64,000 nucleotides of DNA. It comes from Xanthobacter oligotrophicus. GTDB lineage: Bacteria > Pseudomonadota > Alphaproteobacteria > Rhizobiales > Xanthobacteraceae. The stretch is taken from contig NZ_VTTL01000006.1 in the NCBI RefSeq assembly GCF_008364685.1, forward strand, positions 248,001 through 312,000, read 5' to 3'. The notes beneath the pieces were generated by a model. That model was not told the origin of the DNA. It worked only from the letters and a program-made list of their open reading frames with translations, and searched no databases. The translations under genes and the position numbers were made by a program. This document shows positions 33,661 to 42,420 of the stretch, in pieces; positions within the stretch are counted from its first letter, which is position 1, and the number at the start of each line of letters is the position of its first letter.

Positions 33661-34722
33661 TCAGGACCGTGCGGGAAAGCGCAGCGCTTCGATGAGCGTG
33701 AAGGCGGTGCGGGTGGCGGCGCCCGCGGTCGTCACGAGCTGGGGCAGGATCATCCACTCCAGGGTCCAGGCGGCGCCGGAGCGCTCGTTCTCGTGCACCA
33801 GGGCCTGGTCGAGGCCGCCCTGGAGCGTGGCGGCGAAGCGCGCCAGGGTCACCAGGATCTCGGCGCTCACGGGATTGTTCTTCTCCGGCATCGCGGAGGA
33901 GCCGCCGCCGCCGGCGATGGTCACCTCGCCCACCTCGTTCTGGGCCATGAGGGTGATGTCGGCGCCGAACTTGCCAAGCGAGCCGGCCAGCAGCGCGCAC
34001 CAATGACCATAGGCGGCGACGGCGTCCCGTTCGGCATGGGTGGCACGCGGCGCGGCGCCTAGGCCGAGCCGGGCCGCGAGGCCGTCGGCCACGCGCCCGG
34101 CCGCTTCGCCCAGCTCGGCCCGGTTGCCCACCGCACCACCCAGTTGCACCCGGAACAGATCATCTGCCACTGCCGAAAAACGGGCCCGTTGCCGCGCGAG
34201 GGGCTCGCGCCAGGTGGCAATCTTGTGGGCGAGGGTGATGGGCCGTGCCCGCTGCATGCGCGTATGGCCCGTCAGCTCCAGGCCGCCCGCAGTGGAGGCG
34301 AGGCGATCGAAGCTGCCGATAAGCGCGTCGAGGCGCGCCAGCAGGATGTCGGACGCCGCCTTCAGGCGCAGGAACAGGCTGGTGTCGATCACGTCCTGGC
34401 TGGTCGAGCCCTTGTGCACGAAGCCCGCATGGGGCTCGCCCACCGCCGTGCGCAGCCAGCGCACCAGCTCCGGGATCACCACGCCGTCGCGGGCCACGGC
34501 GGCCGCCAGATCCGCGGGAGAGACGGCGAGGCTGCGTGCCGCCTGCGCGATGGCAGCGGCCGCCTCGTGCGGAATGACGCCGGCGTCCGCCTCCGCCTCG
34601 GCCAGCGCCGCTTCGAAGCGGAGCATGGCGGCGATGTCGGCTTCGGCGGTGAAGGCCGCGGCGATGGCCTCATCGCCAAGGAGCGGACGCAGGAAGGGAT
34701 GCTCGAACACGGACACGCTCAT
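33661..34722 (-). CDS. pcaB: 3-carboxy-cis,cis-muconate cycloisomerase
   Basis: 353 residues from ATG 34722. Fumarase/aspartase superfamily with HKGSTSQDVIDTSLFLRLK near 105 and the signature loop GGSSAMPEKNNPVSAE near 270; ends with TRTAFTLIEALRF. At about 350 residues it is the short proteobacterial CMLE type. It closes the protocatechuate ring-cleavage product to 4-carboxymuconolactone. It stands behind pcaQ on the minus strand, apart from pcaCHG, but between pobA and pcaQ. Confidence 0.9.
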   Translation of the reverse strand: MSVSVFEHPFLRPLLGDEAIAAAFTAEADIAAMLRFEAALAEAEADAGVIPHEAAAAIAQAARSLAVSPADLAAAVARDGVVIPELVRWLRTAVGEPHAGFVHKGSTSQDVIDTSLFLRLKAASDILLARLDALIGSFDRLASTAGGLELTGHTRMQRARPITLAHKIATWREPLARQRARFSAVADDLFRVQLGGAVGNRAELGEAAGRVADGLAARLGLGAAPRATHAERDAVAAYGHWCALLAGSLGKFGADITLMAQNEVGEVTIAGGGGSSAMPEKNNPVSAEILVTLARFAATLQGGLDQALVHENERSGAAWTLEWMILPQLVTTAGAATRTAFTLIEALRFPARS

Positions 34723-34807
34723 GGACCTGCGGCCTTCCTTGGGAACGAAACGGGCCGCAAGCTCGACTGCGGCGCGCGGTGGCGTCAAGCCTGTTGTGTG
34801 GTCCGGC

Positions 34808-35719
34808 TCACAGCGCGCGGGCAACCTCGCGTAGGGCTTCGAGGAAGATCGCCGCCTGCGGCAGGGGGGCCTGCCCCGCTCGCGTGGTGAGGCCCACCGG
34901 CCCGCCGGATATGGACATGGACAGGGGCAGCCGCACCAATGTGCCGGCGTCGAGATCGCCGGCCACCACCCCGTGGGAGATGACCCATACCGCGTCACTG
35001 GTACCGACATAAGCCCGCGAGAAGCTCGCGTCGGTGGTCTCAATACGGTCGGCGGGGCCGGCCAGACCTTCCATAAGGAATAGCCGGTCGATCTCCGGAC
35101 GAATGATGGAGCCTTGTCCCGGCATGATGAAGGGATGGCGAGCAAGCTCCACGAGTCCCACCGGGTGGCCGGTGTCTGCCGGGTGGCCGCGCCGCGCCAC
35201 GAAGACGATGGGCTCGGAATACAGGTGCTCAAAGGCGAGCCCCATCATGGCCTTGGGCTCGGCAAGGCGGCCCACCACCAGATCGAGCCGGCCCTCGTTG
35301 AGCAGGTCGAGAAGCCAGCCGTTGGGCCCGGCCTCGATGTTGATGGTGGCATCGAGGCCCGTCTCCTTCGCCCGTCGGACCGCCCCAGGCATGATCCGCG
35401 CCGCCACTGTGGGCAGCGCGCCGACCCTGAGTACCACGTCGCCGGCGGCTGGCCGCCGCAGCGTGTCGATGCCGCGTCCCAGTTCAGCGAAGGCCGCTCC
35501 CGCATGGGCGCGGAAAGCGGTGCCCTGCGGCGTCAGCACGGCGCCGCCGCGGCCGCGCTCGAACAGCGGCGCGCCGAGGATGTCCTCCAGTTCCGCGATG
35601 GCCCGCGAGACCGCCGGCTGGGTGAGGCTGAGCGCGTCGGCCGCGCGGCCGAACCCGGATCGCGCCGCCACCTCGAGGAAGCAGGCAATGTGGCGCAGCT
35701 TCATGCGTCCGTCGATCAT
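34808..35719 (-). CDS. pcaQ: LysR-type activator of the protocatechuate genes
   Basis: 303 residues from ATG 35719. N-terminal winged HTH (KLRHIACFLEVAARSGFGRA, ADALSLTQPAVSRAIAELED) and LysR substrate-binding domain with VGRLAEPKAMMGLAFEHLYS. This matches PcaQ, which activates pcaDCHGB with 3-carboxymuconate or carboxymuconolactone. It is divergent from pcaC with a 176-bp spacer that carries a LysR-type box at 35731-35747. Confidence 0.88.
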   Translation of the reverse strand: MIDGRMKLRHIACFLEVAARSGFGRAADALSLTQPAVSRAIAELEDILGAPLFERGRGGAVLTPQGTAFRAHAGAAFAELGRGIDTLRRPAAGDVVLRVGALPTVAARIMPGAVRRAKETGLDATINIEAGPNGWLLDLLNEGRLDLVVGRLAEPKAMMGLAFEHLYSEPIVFVARRGHPADTGHPVGLVELARHPFIMPGQGSIIRPEIDRLFLMEGLAGPADRIETTDASFSRAYVGTSDAVWVISHGVVAGDLDAGTLVRLPLSMSISGGPVGLTTRAGQAPLPQAAIFLEALREVARAL

Positions 35720-35730
35720 GGTCGATACAT

Positions 35731-35747
35731 ATCCAGATTGTATGGAT
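35731..35747. promoter_or_regulatory. Candidate PcaQ operator
   Basis: ATCCA-N7-TGGAT inverted repeat just upstream of pcaQ, with AT-rich DNA (TAGAAAAATATCATTTTTCA) behind it towards pcaC. LysR proteins bind dyads of the T-N11-A type at this place in divergent pairs. The sequence differs from the ATAACC/GGTTAT dyad that I recall for rhizobial PcaQ. Confidence 0.45.
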
Positions 35748-35895
35748 GGATAGAAAAATATCATTTTTCATATCATCAGGCACATGAAATTCTCGCGGCG
35801 ATCCCAAACGGGAGCCGCCGGGTGGATCGAGCGTGTGCATGCACGTTTAGTCCAAGTTTATCCCGGTAGGCCCCGCGCCCAGAAGAGGCCGTCCC

Positions 35896-36318
35896 GTGTC
35901 AATTCCCACCGACCGTTCCCCGCGCTGGACTGCCGGAATGGCAACCCGCCGTTCCGTGCTCGGCGACACCTATGTGGACGCGGCATCCGCTCGCACCACG
36001 CCGTTCGACGAGGGGTTCCAGACCTTCATCACCGAAGGCGCCTGGGGTTCGGTCTGGTCGCGGCCGGGGCTCACCAGGCGCGAGCGGTCCATGATCACCA
36101 TCGCGCTTCTGGCGGCGCTGGGGCATGACGAGGAAGTGGCCATGCACGTGCGCGCCACCCGCAATACCGGCGCGAGCGCCGAGGACGTCGCCGAAACGCT
36201 CATGCATGTGGCGGTCTATGCCGGCGTGCCTGCGGCGAACCGGGCCTACAAGATCGCCAAGGAAGTCTACGCGGAAGCGCGTACCGACGGCGACCCACAG
36301 GGAGAAAACCATGGTTGA
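35896..36318 (+). CDS. pcaC: 4-carboxymuconolactone decarboxylase
   Basis: 140 residues, GTG start at 35896. CMD family: [60 protein letters not shown] and [18 protein letters not shown]. It decarboxylates 4-carboxymuconolactone to 3-oxoadipate enol-lactone. The last codons overlap the pcaH start (ATG 36311), so the two are translationally coupled. Confidence 0.92.
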   Translation: MSIPTDRSPRWTAGMATRRSVLGDTYVDAASARTTPFDEGFQTFITEGAWGSVWSRPGLTRRERSMITIALLAALGHDEEVAMHVRATRNTGASAEDVAETLMHVAVYAGVPAANRAYKIAKEVYAEARTDGDPQGENHG

Positions 36319-37036
36319 GACGGGCGATTTCATGCGCCGGGACCGAAACTGGCATCCGCCGGCCTTCACCCCCGGCTACAAGACGAGTGTGTTGCGCTCG
36401 CCGCGCTTCGCGCTGGTGTCGCTGGAGCAGGGCATCGGCGAGAAGGCCGGCCCCATTTTTCCGCGGTCCGGCCTCGATCCCCTCGACAATGACCTCATCC
36501 GCAATTTTTCCAAGGACGGCGAGGCCATCGGCGAGCGCATCGTGGTGCACGGCCGGGTGCTCGACGAAAGCGGCCGTCCGGTGCCAGACACCCTCATCGA
36601 GGTGTGGCAGGCCAATGCCGGCGGGCGCTACCGGCACAAGAACGACAGCTATCTCGCCCCGCTCGATCCGAACTTCGGCGGCGTCGGTCGCTGCCTGACC
36701 GATTCCGAGGGCCGCTATGCCTTCCGCACCGTGCGCCCCGGTCCCTATCCGTGGCGCAACAACGGCTCCGACTGGCGGCCGGCGCACATCCATTTTTCCA
36801 TCTTCGGCGAAGCCTTCGTTCAGCGGCTGATTTCCCAGCTCTATTTCGAGGGCGATCCGCTGATCCCGCTGTGCCCCATCATCAATACCATTCCCGACAA
36901 GGCCGCCGTCGAGCGGCTAGTCGCCCGCCTCGACCTGGGCCAGCAGATGCCCTTCGACGCGCTGGCCTACCGCTTCGACATCGTGCTGCGCGGGCGCCGG
37001 CAGACGTTCTTCGAGAACAAGAGGGAGGGGCACTGA
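36311..37036 (+). CDS. pcaH: Protocatechuate 3,4-dioxygenase beta subunit
   Basis: 241 residues from ATG 36311. All four Fe(III) ligands are present: Tyr107 (GRYRHKND), Tyr146 (GPYPW), His159 and His161 (AHIHFS), matching Tyr408, Tyr447, His460 and His462 of the Pseudomonas enzyme. The N-terminal [20 protein letters not shown] is typical of the beta chain. With PcaG it cleaves protocatechuate between the hydroxyls to 3-carboxy-cis,cis-muconate. The stop overlaps the pcaG start (TGATG). Confidence 0.96.
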   Translation: MVETGDFMRRDRNWHPPAFTPGYKTSVLRSPRFALVSLEQGIGEKAGPIFPRSGLDPLDNDLIRNFSKDGEAIGERIVVHGRVLDESGRPVPDTLIEVWQANAGGRYRHKNDSYLAPLDPNFGGVGRCLTDSEGRYAFRTVRPGPYPWRNNGSDWRPAHIHFSIFGEAFVQRLISQLYFEGDPLIPLCPIINTIPDKAAVERLVARLDLGQQMPFDALAYRFDIVLRGRRQTFFENKREGH

Positions 37037-37626
37037 TGCCGGTCGAATACCTTAAGGAAACGCCGTCGCAGACCGGCGGTCCCTACGTGCATATAGGCAC
37101 CCTGCCGGCGGTGGCGGGCCTGCCTGTCCGCACGCAGGAGAACCTGTCCATCCTTGCCTCCGGCAGCGTGCCGGGCGGGCGGATCCGCATCATCGGCAAG
37201 GTGTGGGACGGCTCGGGCCACCCGGTGAAGGACGCGCTGGTGGAACTGTGGCAGGCGGACGGCGACGGGCGGCACGACAATCCGGACTTCCTGGGCTTCG
37301 GCCGCGCCGCAGCTGACTTCGCCACCGGGGAATGGAGCTTCGACACCATCCGGCCCGGCGTGCTGCCCTGGCGCGACGGGCGCCCCCAGGCGCCCCACGT
37401 CTCGCTGCTCATCTTCGCACGCGGCATCAATATCCACCTGCACACCCGCATGTATTTCTCCGATGAGGCTGAGGCGAACGCCGGCGATCCGGTGCTGAAA
37501 TCCATCGAGCAGGTGGGGCGGCGCGCCACCCTGGTGGGCCTGCGCGGCGACGCGGACGGTGTCGCTACCTACCGCTTCGACATCCGCCTGCAGGGCGAGA
37601 ACGAGACCGTCTTCTTCGACATGTAA
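37036..37626 (+). CDS. pcaG: Protocatechuate 3,4-dioxygenase alpha subunit
   Basis: 196 residues from ATG 37036. It has the dioxygenase fold (LKETPSQTGGPYVHIGTLP, DALVELWQADGDGRHDNPDF, PQAPHVSLLIFARGINIHLH, TRMYFSDE) but, as expected for the alpha chain, lacks the complete iron ligand set. It pairs with PcaH. Last gene of the pcaCHG group before a 56-bp gap and pcaK. Confidence 0.95.
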   Translation: MPVEYLKETPSQTGGPYVHIGTLPAVAGLPVRTQENLSILASGSVPGGRIRIIGKVWDGSGHPVKDALVELWQADGDGRHDNPDFLGFGRAAADFATGEWSFDTIRPGVLPWRDGRPQAPHVSLLIFARGINIHLHTRMYFSDEAEANAGDPVLKSIEQVGRRATLVGLRGDADGVATYRFDIRLQGENETVFFDM

Positions 37627-37682
37627 CCAAAAACGCCAAACCGGCCGCCGCGTGTTGCGGTGGACCGGCGCGGGAGGAAACC

Positions 37683-39050
37683 ATGACCACGCCAGCGGAG
37701 CGGACGATCGACGTCCGCCGATTTCTTGATGAACAGCCGATCTCCGGCTTCCAGTGGCTGATCTTCGCCCTGTGCTTCGCGATCGTCCTGCTGGACGGCT
37801 TCGATACTGCCGCCATCGGTTATATTGCCCCCTCGCTCCTGGGCGAATGGAACATCGCGAAGGCAGATCTCGCCCCGGTGCTCAGCGCCGCCCTGTTCGG
37901 CCTCGCCGGCGGAGCCTTGTGCTCCGGCCCCCTGGCCGACCGCTTCGGCCGCAAGCTGGTGCTGCTCGCGGCGGCGGGCGTGATGGGCGTCGCCAGCCTC
38001 GTCGCCGCCACCGCAGGCAGCCTTGATGCGCTGGTGATCTGGCGTTTCGTCACCGGTCTGGGCCTCGGTGCCGCCATGCCGAATGCCGTGACGCTTGTCA
38101 GCGAATACTGTCCGGCCAAGCGCCGTGCACTCGTCACCAATGCCATGTTCTGTGGCTTCCCCCTGGGCGCGGCGGCCGGCGGCTTCGTCGCAGCCTGGAT
38201 GATCCCGCACTTCGGCTGGCGCAGCGTGCTGGAACTCGGCGGCGTCGCCCCGCTTGTGCTTGTGGCGGTGATGGTCGTCCTGCTGCCGGAATCGGTACGT
38301 CACCTTGCCCAGCATGGTGCCCCGGCGGAGAAGATCGGCCGCATTCTTCAGCGCATTTCCGCGGCCGCGAAGGGGGCGACCCGCTTCGTGCTCGATGAAG
38401 GCGAGGGCACTGCGGAAGCCGGCCGGCGCGGCATCACCGTGGTGTTTTCCGCGCCCTATATCCTCGGCACGCTGTGCCTGTGGATCGCCTATTTCATGGG
38501 CCTGGTCATCTTCTACGGCCTCATCAACTGGATGCCGATCATCCTGCGCGACAGCGGCATCAGTCCCACCCAGGCGACGCTCATTTCGGCCTTGTTCCCG
38601 CTGGGTGGCCTCGGCGCCATCCTTGCCGGCTGGCTCATGGATCGCTTCCATGCCGATCTGGTGGTGGCCGCCGGCTTCCTGCTCACGGCGCTGGCGGTCT
38701 ATGCCATCGGCCAGGTGGTCGGCCAGATCGGCCCGCTCACAGCGGCGGTCTTCATTGCCGGAACCGTCATGAACACCGCGCAATCCTCTCTGCCCGCGCT
38801 GGCCGCCATATTCTATCCGACCCGGGGCCGGGCCACCGGGGTGGCCTGGATGCTCGGCATCGGACGGTTCGGCGGCATTGCCGGCTCGTTCCTGGTGGCC
38901 GAGCTTGGACGGCAGCAGTTCGGCACCGCGGCGGTGTTCCTGGTGATGGCGGTACCTGCCCTGATCGCCACCCTCGCGATCCTCACCAAGGCGTGGCTGG
39001 GGCCGAAGCCCGATGCCTCGGCTGGCCCGGTGCCCTCGCTCGGCCATTGA
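37683..39050 (+). CDS. pcaK: MFS aromatic acid:H+ symporter
   Basis: 455 residues from ATG 37683 with GGGAGG upstream. AAHS family: LLDGFDTAAIGYIAPSLLGE in helix 1, with the Asp that is essential in PcaK, the GPLADRFGRKLVLLAAAGVM loop, and PAKRRALVTNAMFCGFPLGA in helix 5. It takes up 4-hydroxybenzoate and protocatechuate and is induced with pcaCHG, in whose direction it lies. Confidence 0.85.
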   Translation: MTTPAERTIDVRRFLDEQPISGFQWLIFALCFAIVLLDGFDTAAIGYIAPSLLGEWNIAKADLAPVLSAALFGLAGGALCSGPLADRFGRKLVLLAAAGVMGVASLVAATAGSLDALVIWRFVTGLGLGAAMPNAVTLVSEYCPAKRRALVTNAMFCGFPLGAAAGGFVAAWMIPHFGWRSVLELGGVAPLVLVAVMVVLLPESVRHLAQHGAPAEKIGRILQRISAAAKGATRFVLDEGEGTAEAGRRGITVVFSAPYILGTLCLWIAYFMGLVIFYGLINWMPIILRDSGISPTQATLISALFPLGGLGAILAGWLMDRFHADLVVAAGFLLTALAVYAIGQVVGQIGPLTAAVFIAGTVMNTAQSSLPALAAIFYPTRGRATGVAWMLGIGRFGGIAGSFLVAELGRQQFGTAAVFLVMAVPALIATLAILTKAWLGPKPDASAGPVPSLGH

Positions 39051-39107
39051 GCCCCGCGAGCGCACCGGCGCGACCATCTTCCAGGCGCCGCCCGGGCGCG
39101 CATCGTC

Positions 39108-39881
39108 TCAGCCTGCCGGTGATGGAAAGGCATCGCCTGCGTCGCCGAAGGCCTGCCATCCGCCATCGACCGAGAGCACGGTGCCGGTCACATAGCGTGC
39201 CGCGGGAGAGACGAGGAACGCCACCGCCTGCGCGATGTCGTCCGGCTGCGCCAGGAAGCCCAGCGGAATGCGCCGGCGGATGCGGCCGAGGTCGATCCTG
39301 CCGTCGCGCTCCAGGGCCTTCACGAGGGCGGTCTCCACATAGCCGGGCGCCACCGCATTGACCCGGATGCCGGTCGGCCCGAACTCGCAGGCCATGCTCC
39401 GCGTCAGGGCGACCACGCCTGCCTTGGCCGCGCCATAGGCATTGCGACGGGGCAGGCCGGTAATGCCGGCGATGGAGCTGAGGTTGACGATGCTGCCGCT
39501 GCGCCGGGGCAACATCACCCGCGCGGCTTCCCGCGAGACCAGGAACACTCCGGTGAGGTCCACGTCGAGGATCTTGCGGAAGCGCGCGGCGTCCTGTTCC
39601 ACCGTGGGCAGGTGGGTGTCGGCGATGCCGGCGTTGTTCACCACCGCGTCGAGGCCTCCGAAGGCGGCGACCACCCGCCGCATCGCCTCGGTCACGTCCT
39701 CCTCCACCGACACGTCGGCGCGGATCGCGAGATGGCTCGAGCCCAGTTCCGCCGCCCGCGCGGCGGTGGCGCCATCGTCGAGATCGACCAGGGCGAGGCG
39801 CCACCCTCCGGCAGCCAAGGTGCGTGCAATGGCCCAGCCGATACCGTCGGCCGCGCCGGTGATCAATGCGGACGGGCTCAT
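39108..39881 (-). CDS. Short-chain dehydrogenase/reductase (operon II)
   Basis: 257 residues. Classical SDR: TGAADGIGWAIA cofactor motif, NNAGIA, catalytic Ser in IVNLSSIAG, YGAAKAG (Tyr-x-x-x-Lys) and a C-terminal TGTVLSVDGGWQAF. The Asp at the end of beta strand 2 (LALVDLDDG) suggests NAD(H). Overlaps the upstream SDR by four bases. It probably oxidises a hydroxy group on a ring acid in the operon II pathway; the substrate is not evident. Confidence 0.8.
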   Translation of the reverse strand: MSPSALITGAADGIGWAIARTLAAGGWRLALVDLDDGATAARAAELGSSHLAIRADVSVEEDVTEAMRRVVAAFGGLDAVVNNAGIADTHLPTVEQDAARFRKILDVDLTGVFLVSREAARVMLPRRSGSIVNLSSIAGITGLPRRNAYGAAKAGVVALTRSMACEFGPTGIRVNAVAPGYVETALVKALERDGRIDLGRIRRRIPLGFLAQPDDIAQAVAFLVSPAARYVTGTVLSVDGGWQAFGDAGDAFPSPAG

Positions 39882-40696
39882 GGCGCAGCCTCCCCGAAGC
39901 CGGGACGCGGCACGAGGCTCATCAGGGTCTGCGACAGGCCGCCGTCCACCACGATCTCCTGACCGTTGACATAGGACGCCCGCCCGCTCGCCAGGAACAC
40001 GGCGACGTCGGCGATGTCCGAGGGATGACCGATACGGCGCACCGGCACCATGGCCTCACGCTTCTCGGCGATACCCGGCGCGGTGTAGAAGGGCTCGCTC
40101 AGGGGCGTGCGCACGAGGCCCGGGCTGACCACGTTGGAACGCACGCCGCGCGGCCCCCATTCGAAGGCGATCTGCCGCGACAGCATGGACACCGCAGCCT
40201 TGCCTGGGCTGTAGGCGCCGCTGAACGGCTGGGGCTCGCTGGCGGCGATGGACGAGATGTGCACGATGGCGCCCGCGCCCTTCTCCAGCATGGCCGCGCC
40301 AAAGGCGCGGGTAGTGAGGAAATAGCCGGTGAGGTTCACCTTCAGCATGTGCTCCCAGTCCGCCGTGGCGACCGTGTCGATGCCACCGGGCCGCAGGATG
40401 CCGGCATTGTTGACGAGGATGTCGGCCCCCCCGAACGCCGCCAGCGTCGCCGCAGCAGCCGAGGCGATGCTGGCCTCCTCGGAGATGTCGCATTGAAGCG
40501 CCAGCGCCCACCCGCCAAGCTTCTCCACCGCGGCCTTGGTCTCGGCGCAGGTCTCCGGATTCCTGTCGGCGAGGGCAAGGTTCGCGCCGGCCTGCGCGAA
40601 GGCGAGCGCCACGGCGCGTCCGATGCCGCCGCCGGCACCGGTGACGACGCATGTGCTGCCTCGAAGGCCAAGCCAGCCGGTGTCGGGCGCGCTCAT
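39878..40696 (-). CDS. Short-chain dehydrogenase/reductase (operon II)
   Basis: 272 residues. TGAGGGIGRAVALAFAQAGA, DR at the end of strand 2, NNAGILRPGG, HISSIAASEP, YSPGKAAVSM with Tyr-x-x-x-Lys, and the end VNGQEIVVDGGLSQTLMSLV. The start segment (TGWLGLRG) and this end are closely mirrored by the deleted SDR at 46249-46398 in operon I. Overlaps the NIPSNAP gene by four bases. Likely NAD-dependent oxidation of an alicyclic alcohol. Confidence 0.8.
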   Translation of the reverse strand: MSAPDTGWLGLRGSTCVVTGAGGGIGRAVALAFAQAGANLALADRNPETCAETKAAVEKLGGWALALQCDISEEASIASAAAATLAAFGGADILVNNAGILRPGGIDTVATADWEHMLKVNLTGYFLTTRAFGAAMLEKGAGAIVHISSIAASEPQPFSGAYSPGKAAVSMLSRQIAFEWGPRGVRSNVVSPGLVRTPLSEPFYTAPGIAEKREAMVPVRRIGHPSDIADVAVFLASGRASYVNGQEIVVDGGLSQTLMSLVPRPGFGEAAP

Positions 40697-41049
40697 TGGG
40701 CCGCTCCTTCGTTGTCGAGGAAGCGGGTCACCGAGGCGAGGTCGATTTTCGTGATGAAGCGGTTCTCCTGCGCCACCAGCAGGTGGCCGGAGGCCGAAAG
40801 ATAAGCCGGCCAGTCGGGATCGGCATCCCGCGCGATGCGGCGGCGGTCATAGTCGGCGAGGCTGTCGTAGCCCCACAGGTGCACCACCTGGTTCTGCGCG
40901 CCGATGTCGCTGGCGAAAAAGGCGATGGGCGGCCCCAGGTGGCGCAATTGCACCGGCATGGCGAGGGTGTCGAAGATCTCGATGAATTCGCCGAGGCCGC
41001 GGGGCTTGATGGTGTAGATGCGCAAGTCCGCGATACGGTATCCGGTCAT
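40693..41049 (-). CDS. NIPSNAP-family protein (operon II)
   Basis: 118 residues from ATG 41049 with AGGA upstream. NIPSNAP fold pattern: YRIADLRIYTIKPRGLGEFI, NQVVHLWGYDSLADYDRRR and a C-terminal helix. These dimeric alpha/beta-barrel proteins have no firmly known reaction. The pairing with a KstD-like flavoprotein recurs in operon I (47276-47887), which suggests a shared step. Confidence 0.75.
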   Translation of the reverse strand: MTGYRIADLRIYTIKPRGLGEFIEIFDTLAMPVQLRHLGPPIAFFASDIGAQNQVVHLWGYDSLADYDRRRIARDADPDWPAYLSASGHLLVAQENRFITKIDLASVTRFLDNEGAAQ

Positions 41050-41132
41050 GACAATCCTTGATGTGTTTCGCATCCCGGAGAGGTTCAGGCCCCCGGGGAT
41101 GCACGTCACGGAGCCCAGGGGGCCGGGCGTAT

Positions 41133-42377
41133 TCAGGTCTTCACGAAGGGGCAGCCGCCTTCGGCCACAGGCCGGAAGGCCTCTTCGGCCGGGATGGTGG
41201 AGACGAGCTTGTAGATGTCGCCGGGGGCCTTGCTCTCGGCGGGAGCCTTCACGGAGAACAGATAGGCGGGGTGGATCTTGCGCCCGTCCTCACGCACGCG
41301 GCCGGGGCCGAAACAGTCGTCGTCCGTGGGCATCTGCTTCATCACGGCGATGGTGTCCCGCCCCGAAGCCTTGGCGCGGGCGACGCCCAGCGCCTTCACC
41401 GCCTTGAGATAATGGGTGACGCCGGAATAATCCCCGGCCTGGCTCATGTTGGGGAACACGCCCGCCGGCAGCTTCGGGGCGATGCGCTTCATGAAAGCGC
41501 GGGTGCGGTCGTTGAGGTCCCAGTAGAAGGTCTCGGTGAGGGAAAGGCCATGGGCCACCGGCAGGCCCATGGCGATGACGTCGGTGATGTATCCCACGGT
41601 GGCGGCGAGGCGCACCTTGCCGCCGGCGTCGAGGCCGAATTCCTGCGCCTGCTTCAGGCAGGTGATCAGCTCGGTGCCGGAATTGCAGAAGGCCACCACA
41701 TTGGCGCCGGAGGCCTGGGCTTGCAGCAGGAACGAGGAGAAATCCGCGGTCGAGCCGTAGGGATATTTCACCGCGCCCGCGACCTTGCCGCCGGAGGCCT
41801 CTATGAAGCGGGTGGCATCCGCCTGCGCGGCATTGCCGAAGGCATAGTCGGCGGTGACGAAGAACCATCTCGTGCCGCCGGTCTTCACCAGCGCCGTGGC
41901 GGTGGAATGGGCGAGGCACCAGCTGTCCCAGCTCCAGTGCAGGAGATTGGGGCTGCAGCTCTTGCCGGTGAGGTCGGAACTGCCGGCGGAGGTGACGATG
42001 GAGACCTTGTCGCGCTCCTGCAGGATACCGCGCGAGCCCAGCGCGATGGCGCTGTTGCCCACGTTGGTGATGACGTCGATGCCGTCCTCGTCGAACCATT
42101 TGCGGATGATGGTGAGGCCCACGTCCGGCTTGTTCTGGTGGTCGGCGACCACCAGCTCGACCCGGATGCCCGGATTGGCGGCGGTGAACTCCTCTATGGC
42201 CTGCCGGGTGCAGGCGACGCTGGTCGGCCCCTCCACGTCGCGATAGATGCCGGACATGTCGGTGATGTGGCCGATGCGGATGGTGTCGTCGGCGGCTCGC
42301 GCCCTCCCCGCCGGACCGAGCCCGAACGCGGTGACGGCAAGGCTTGTGCCGAGAAAGCTCCTGCGATCCATGGCCAT
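41133..42377 (-). CDS. Liv-type ABC transporter solute-binding protein (operon II, no own permease)
   Basis: 414 residues with a Tat-like signal peptide (MDRRSFLGTSLAVTAFGLG, cleavage after RARA). Periplasmic binding protein family 6: IRIGHITDMSGIYRDVEGPT, FDEDGIDVITNVGNSAIAL, WFFVTADYAFGNAAQ. Substrates in this subgroup include aromatic and alicyclic acids. No permease or ATPase follows it, so it may deliver its ligand to the transporter of operon I (52234-55634). Confidence 0.85.
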   Translation of the reverse strand: MAMDRRSFLGTSLAVTAFGLGPAGRARAADDTIRIGHITDMSGIYRDVEGPTSVACTRQAIEEFTAANPGIRVELVVADHQNKPDVGLTIIRKWFDEDGIDVITNVGNSAIALGSRGILQERDKVSIVTSAGSSDLTGKSCSPNLLHWSWDSWCLAHSTATALVKTGGTRWFFVTADYAFGNAAQADATRFIEASGGKVAGAVKYPYGSTADFSSFLLQAQASGANVVAFCNSGTELITCLKQAQEFGLDAGGKVRLAATVGYITDVIAMGLPVAHGLSLTETFYWDLNDRTRAFMKRIAPKLPAGVFPNMSQAGDYSGVTHYLKAVKALGVARAKASGRDTIAVMKQMPTDDDCFGPGRVREDGRKIHPAYLFSVKAPAESKAPGDIYKLVSTIPAEEAFRPVAEGGCPFVKT

Positions 42378-42420
42378 GGCATTTTTCCCTTATAGTTCAT
42401 TGTTTTGTCTTTGTTTTTCG

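Noticed and set aside
33661-35232. 523-codon version of pcaB
   Set aside because: The first 170 codons are the antisense/shifted frame of pcaQ; the enzyme starts at ATG 34722 at normal family length.
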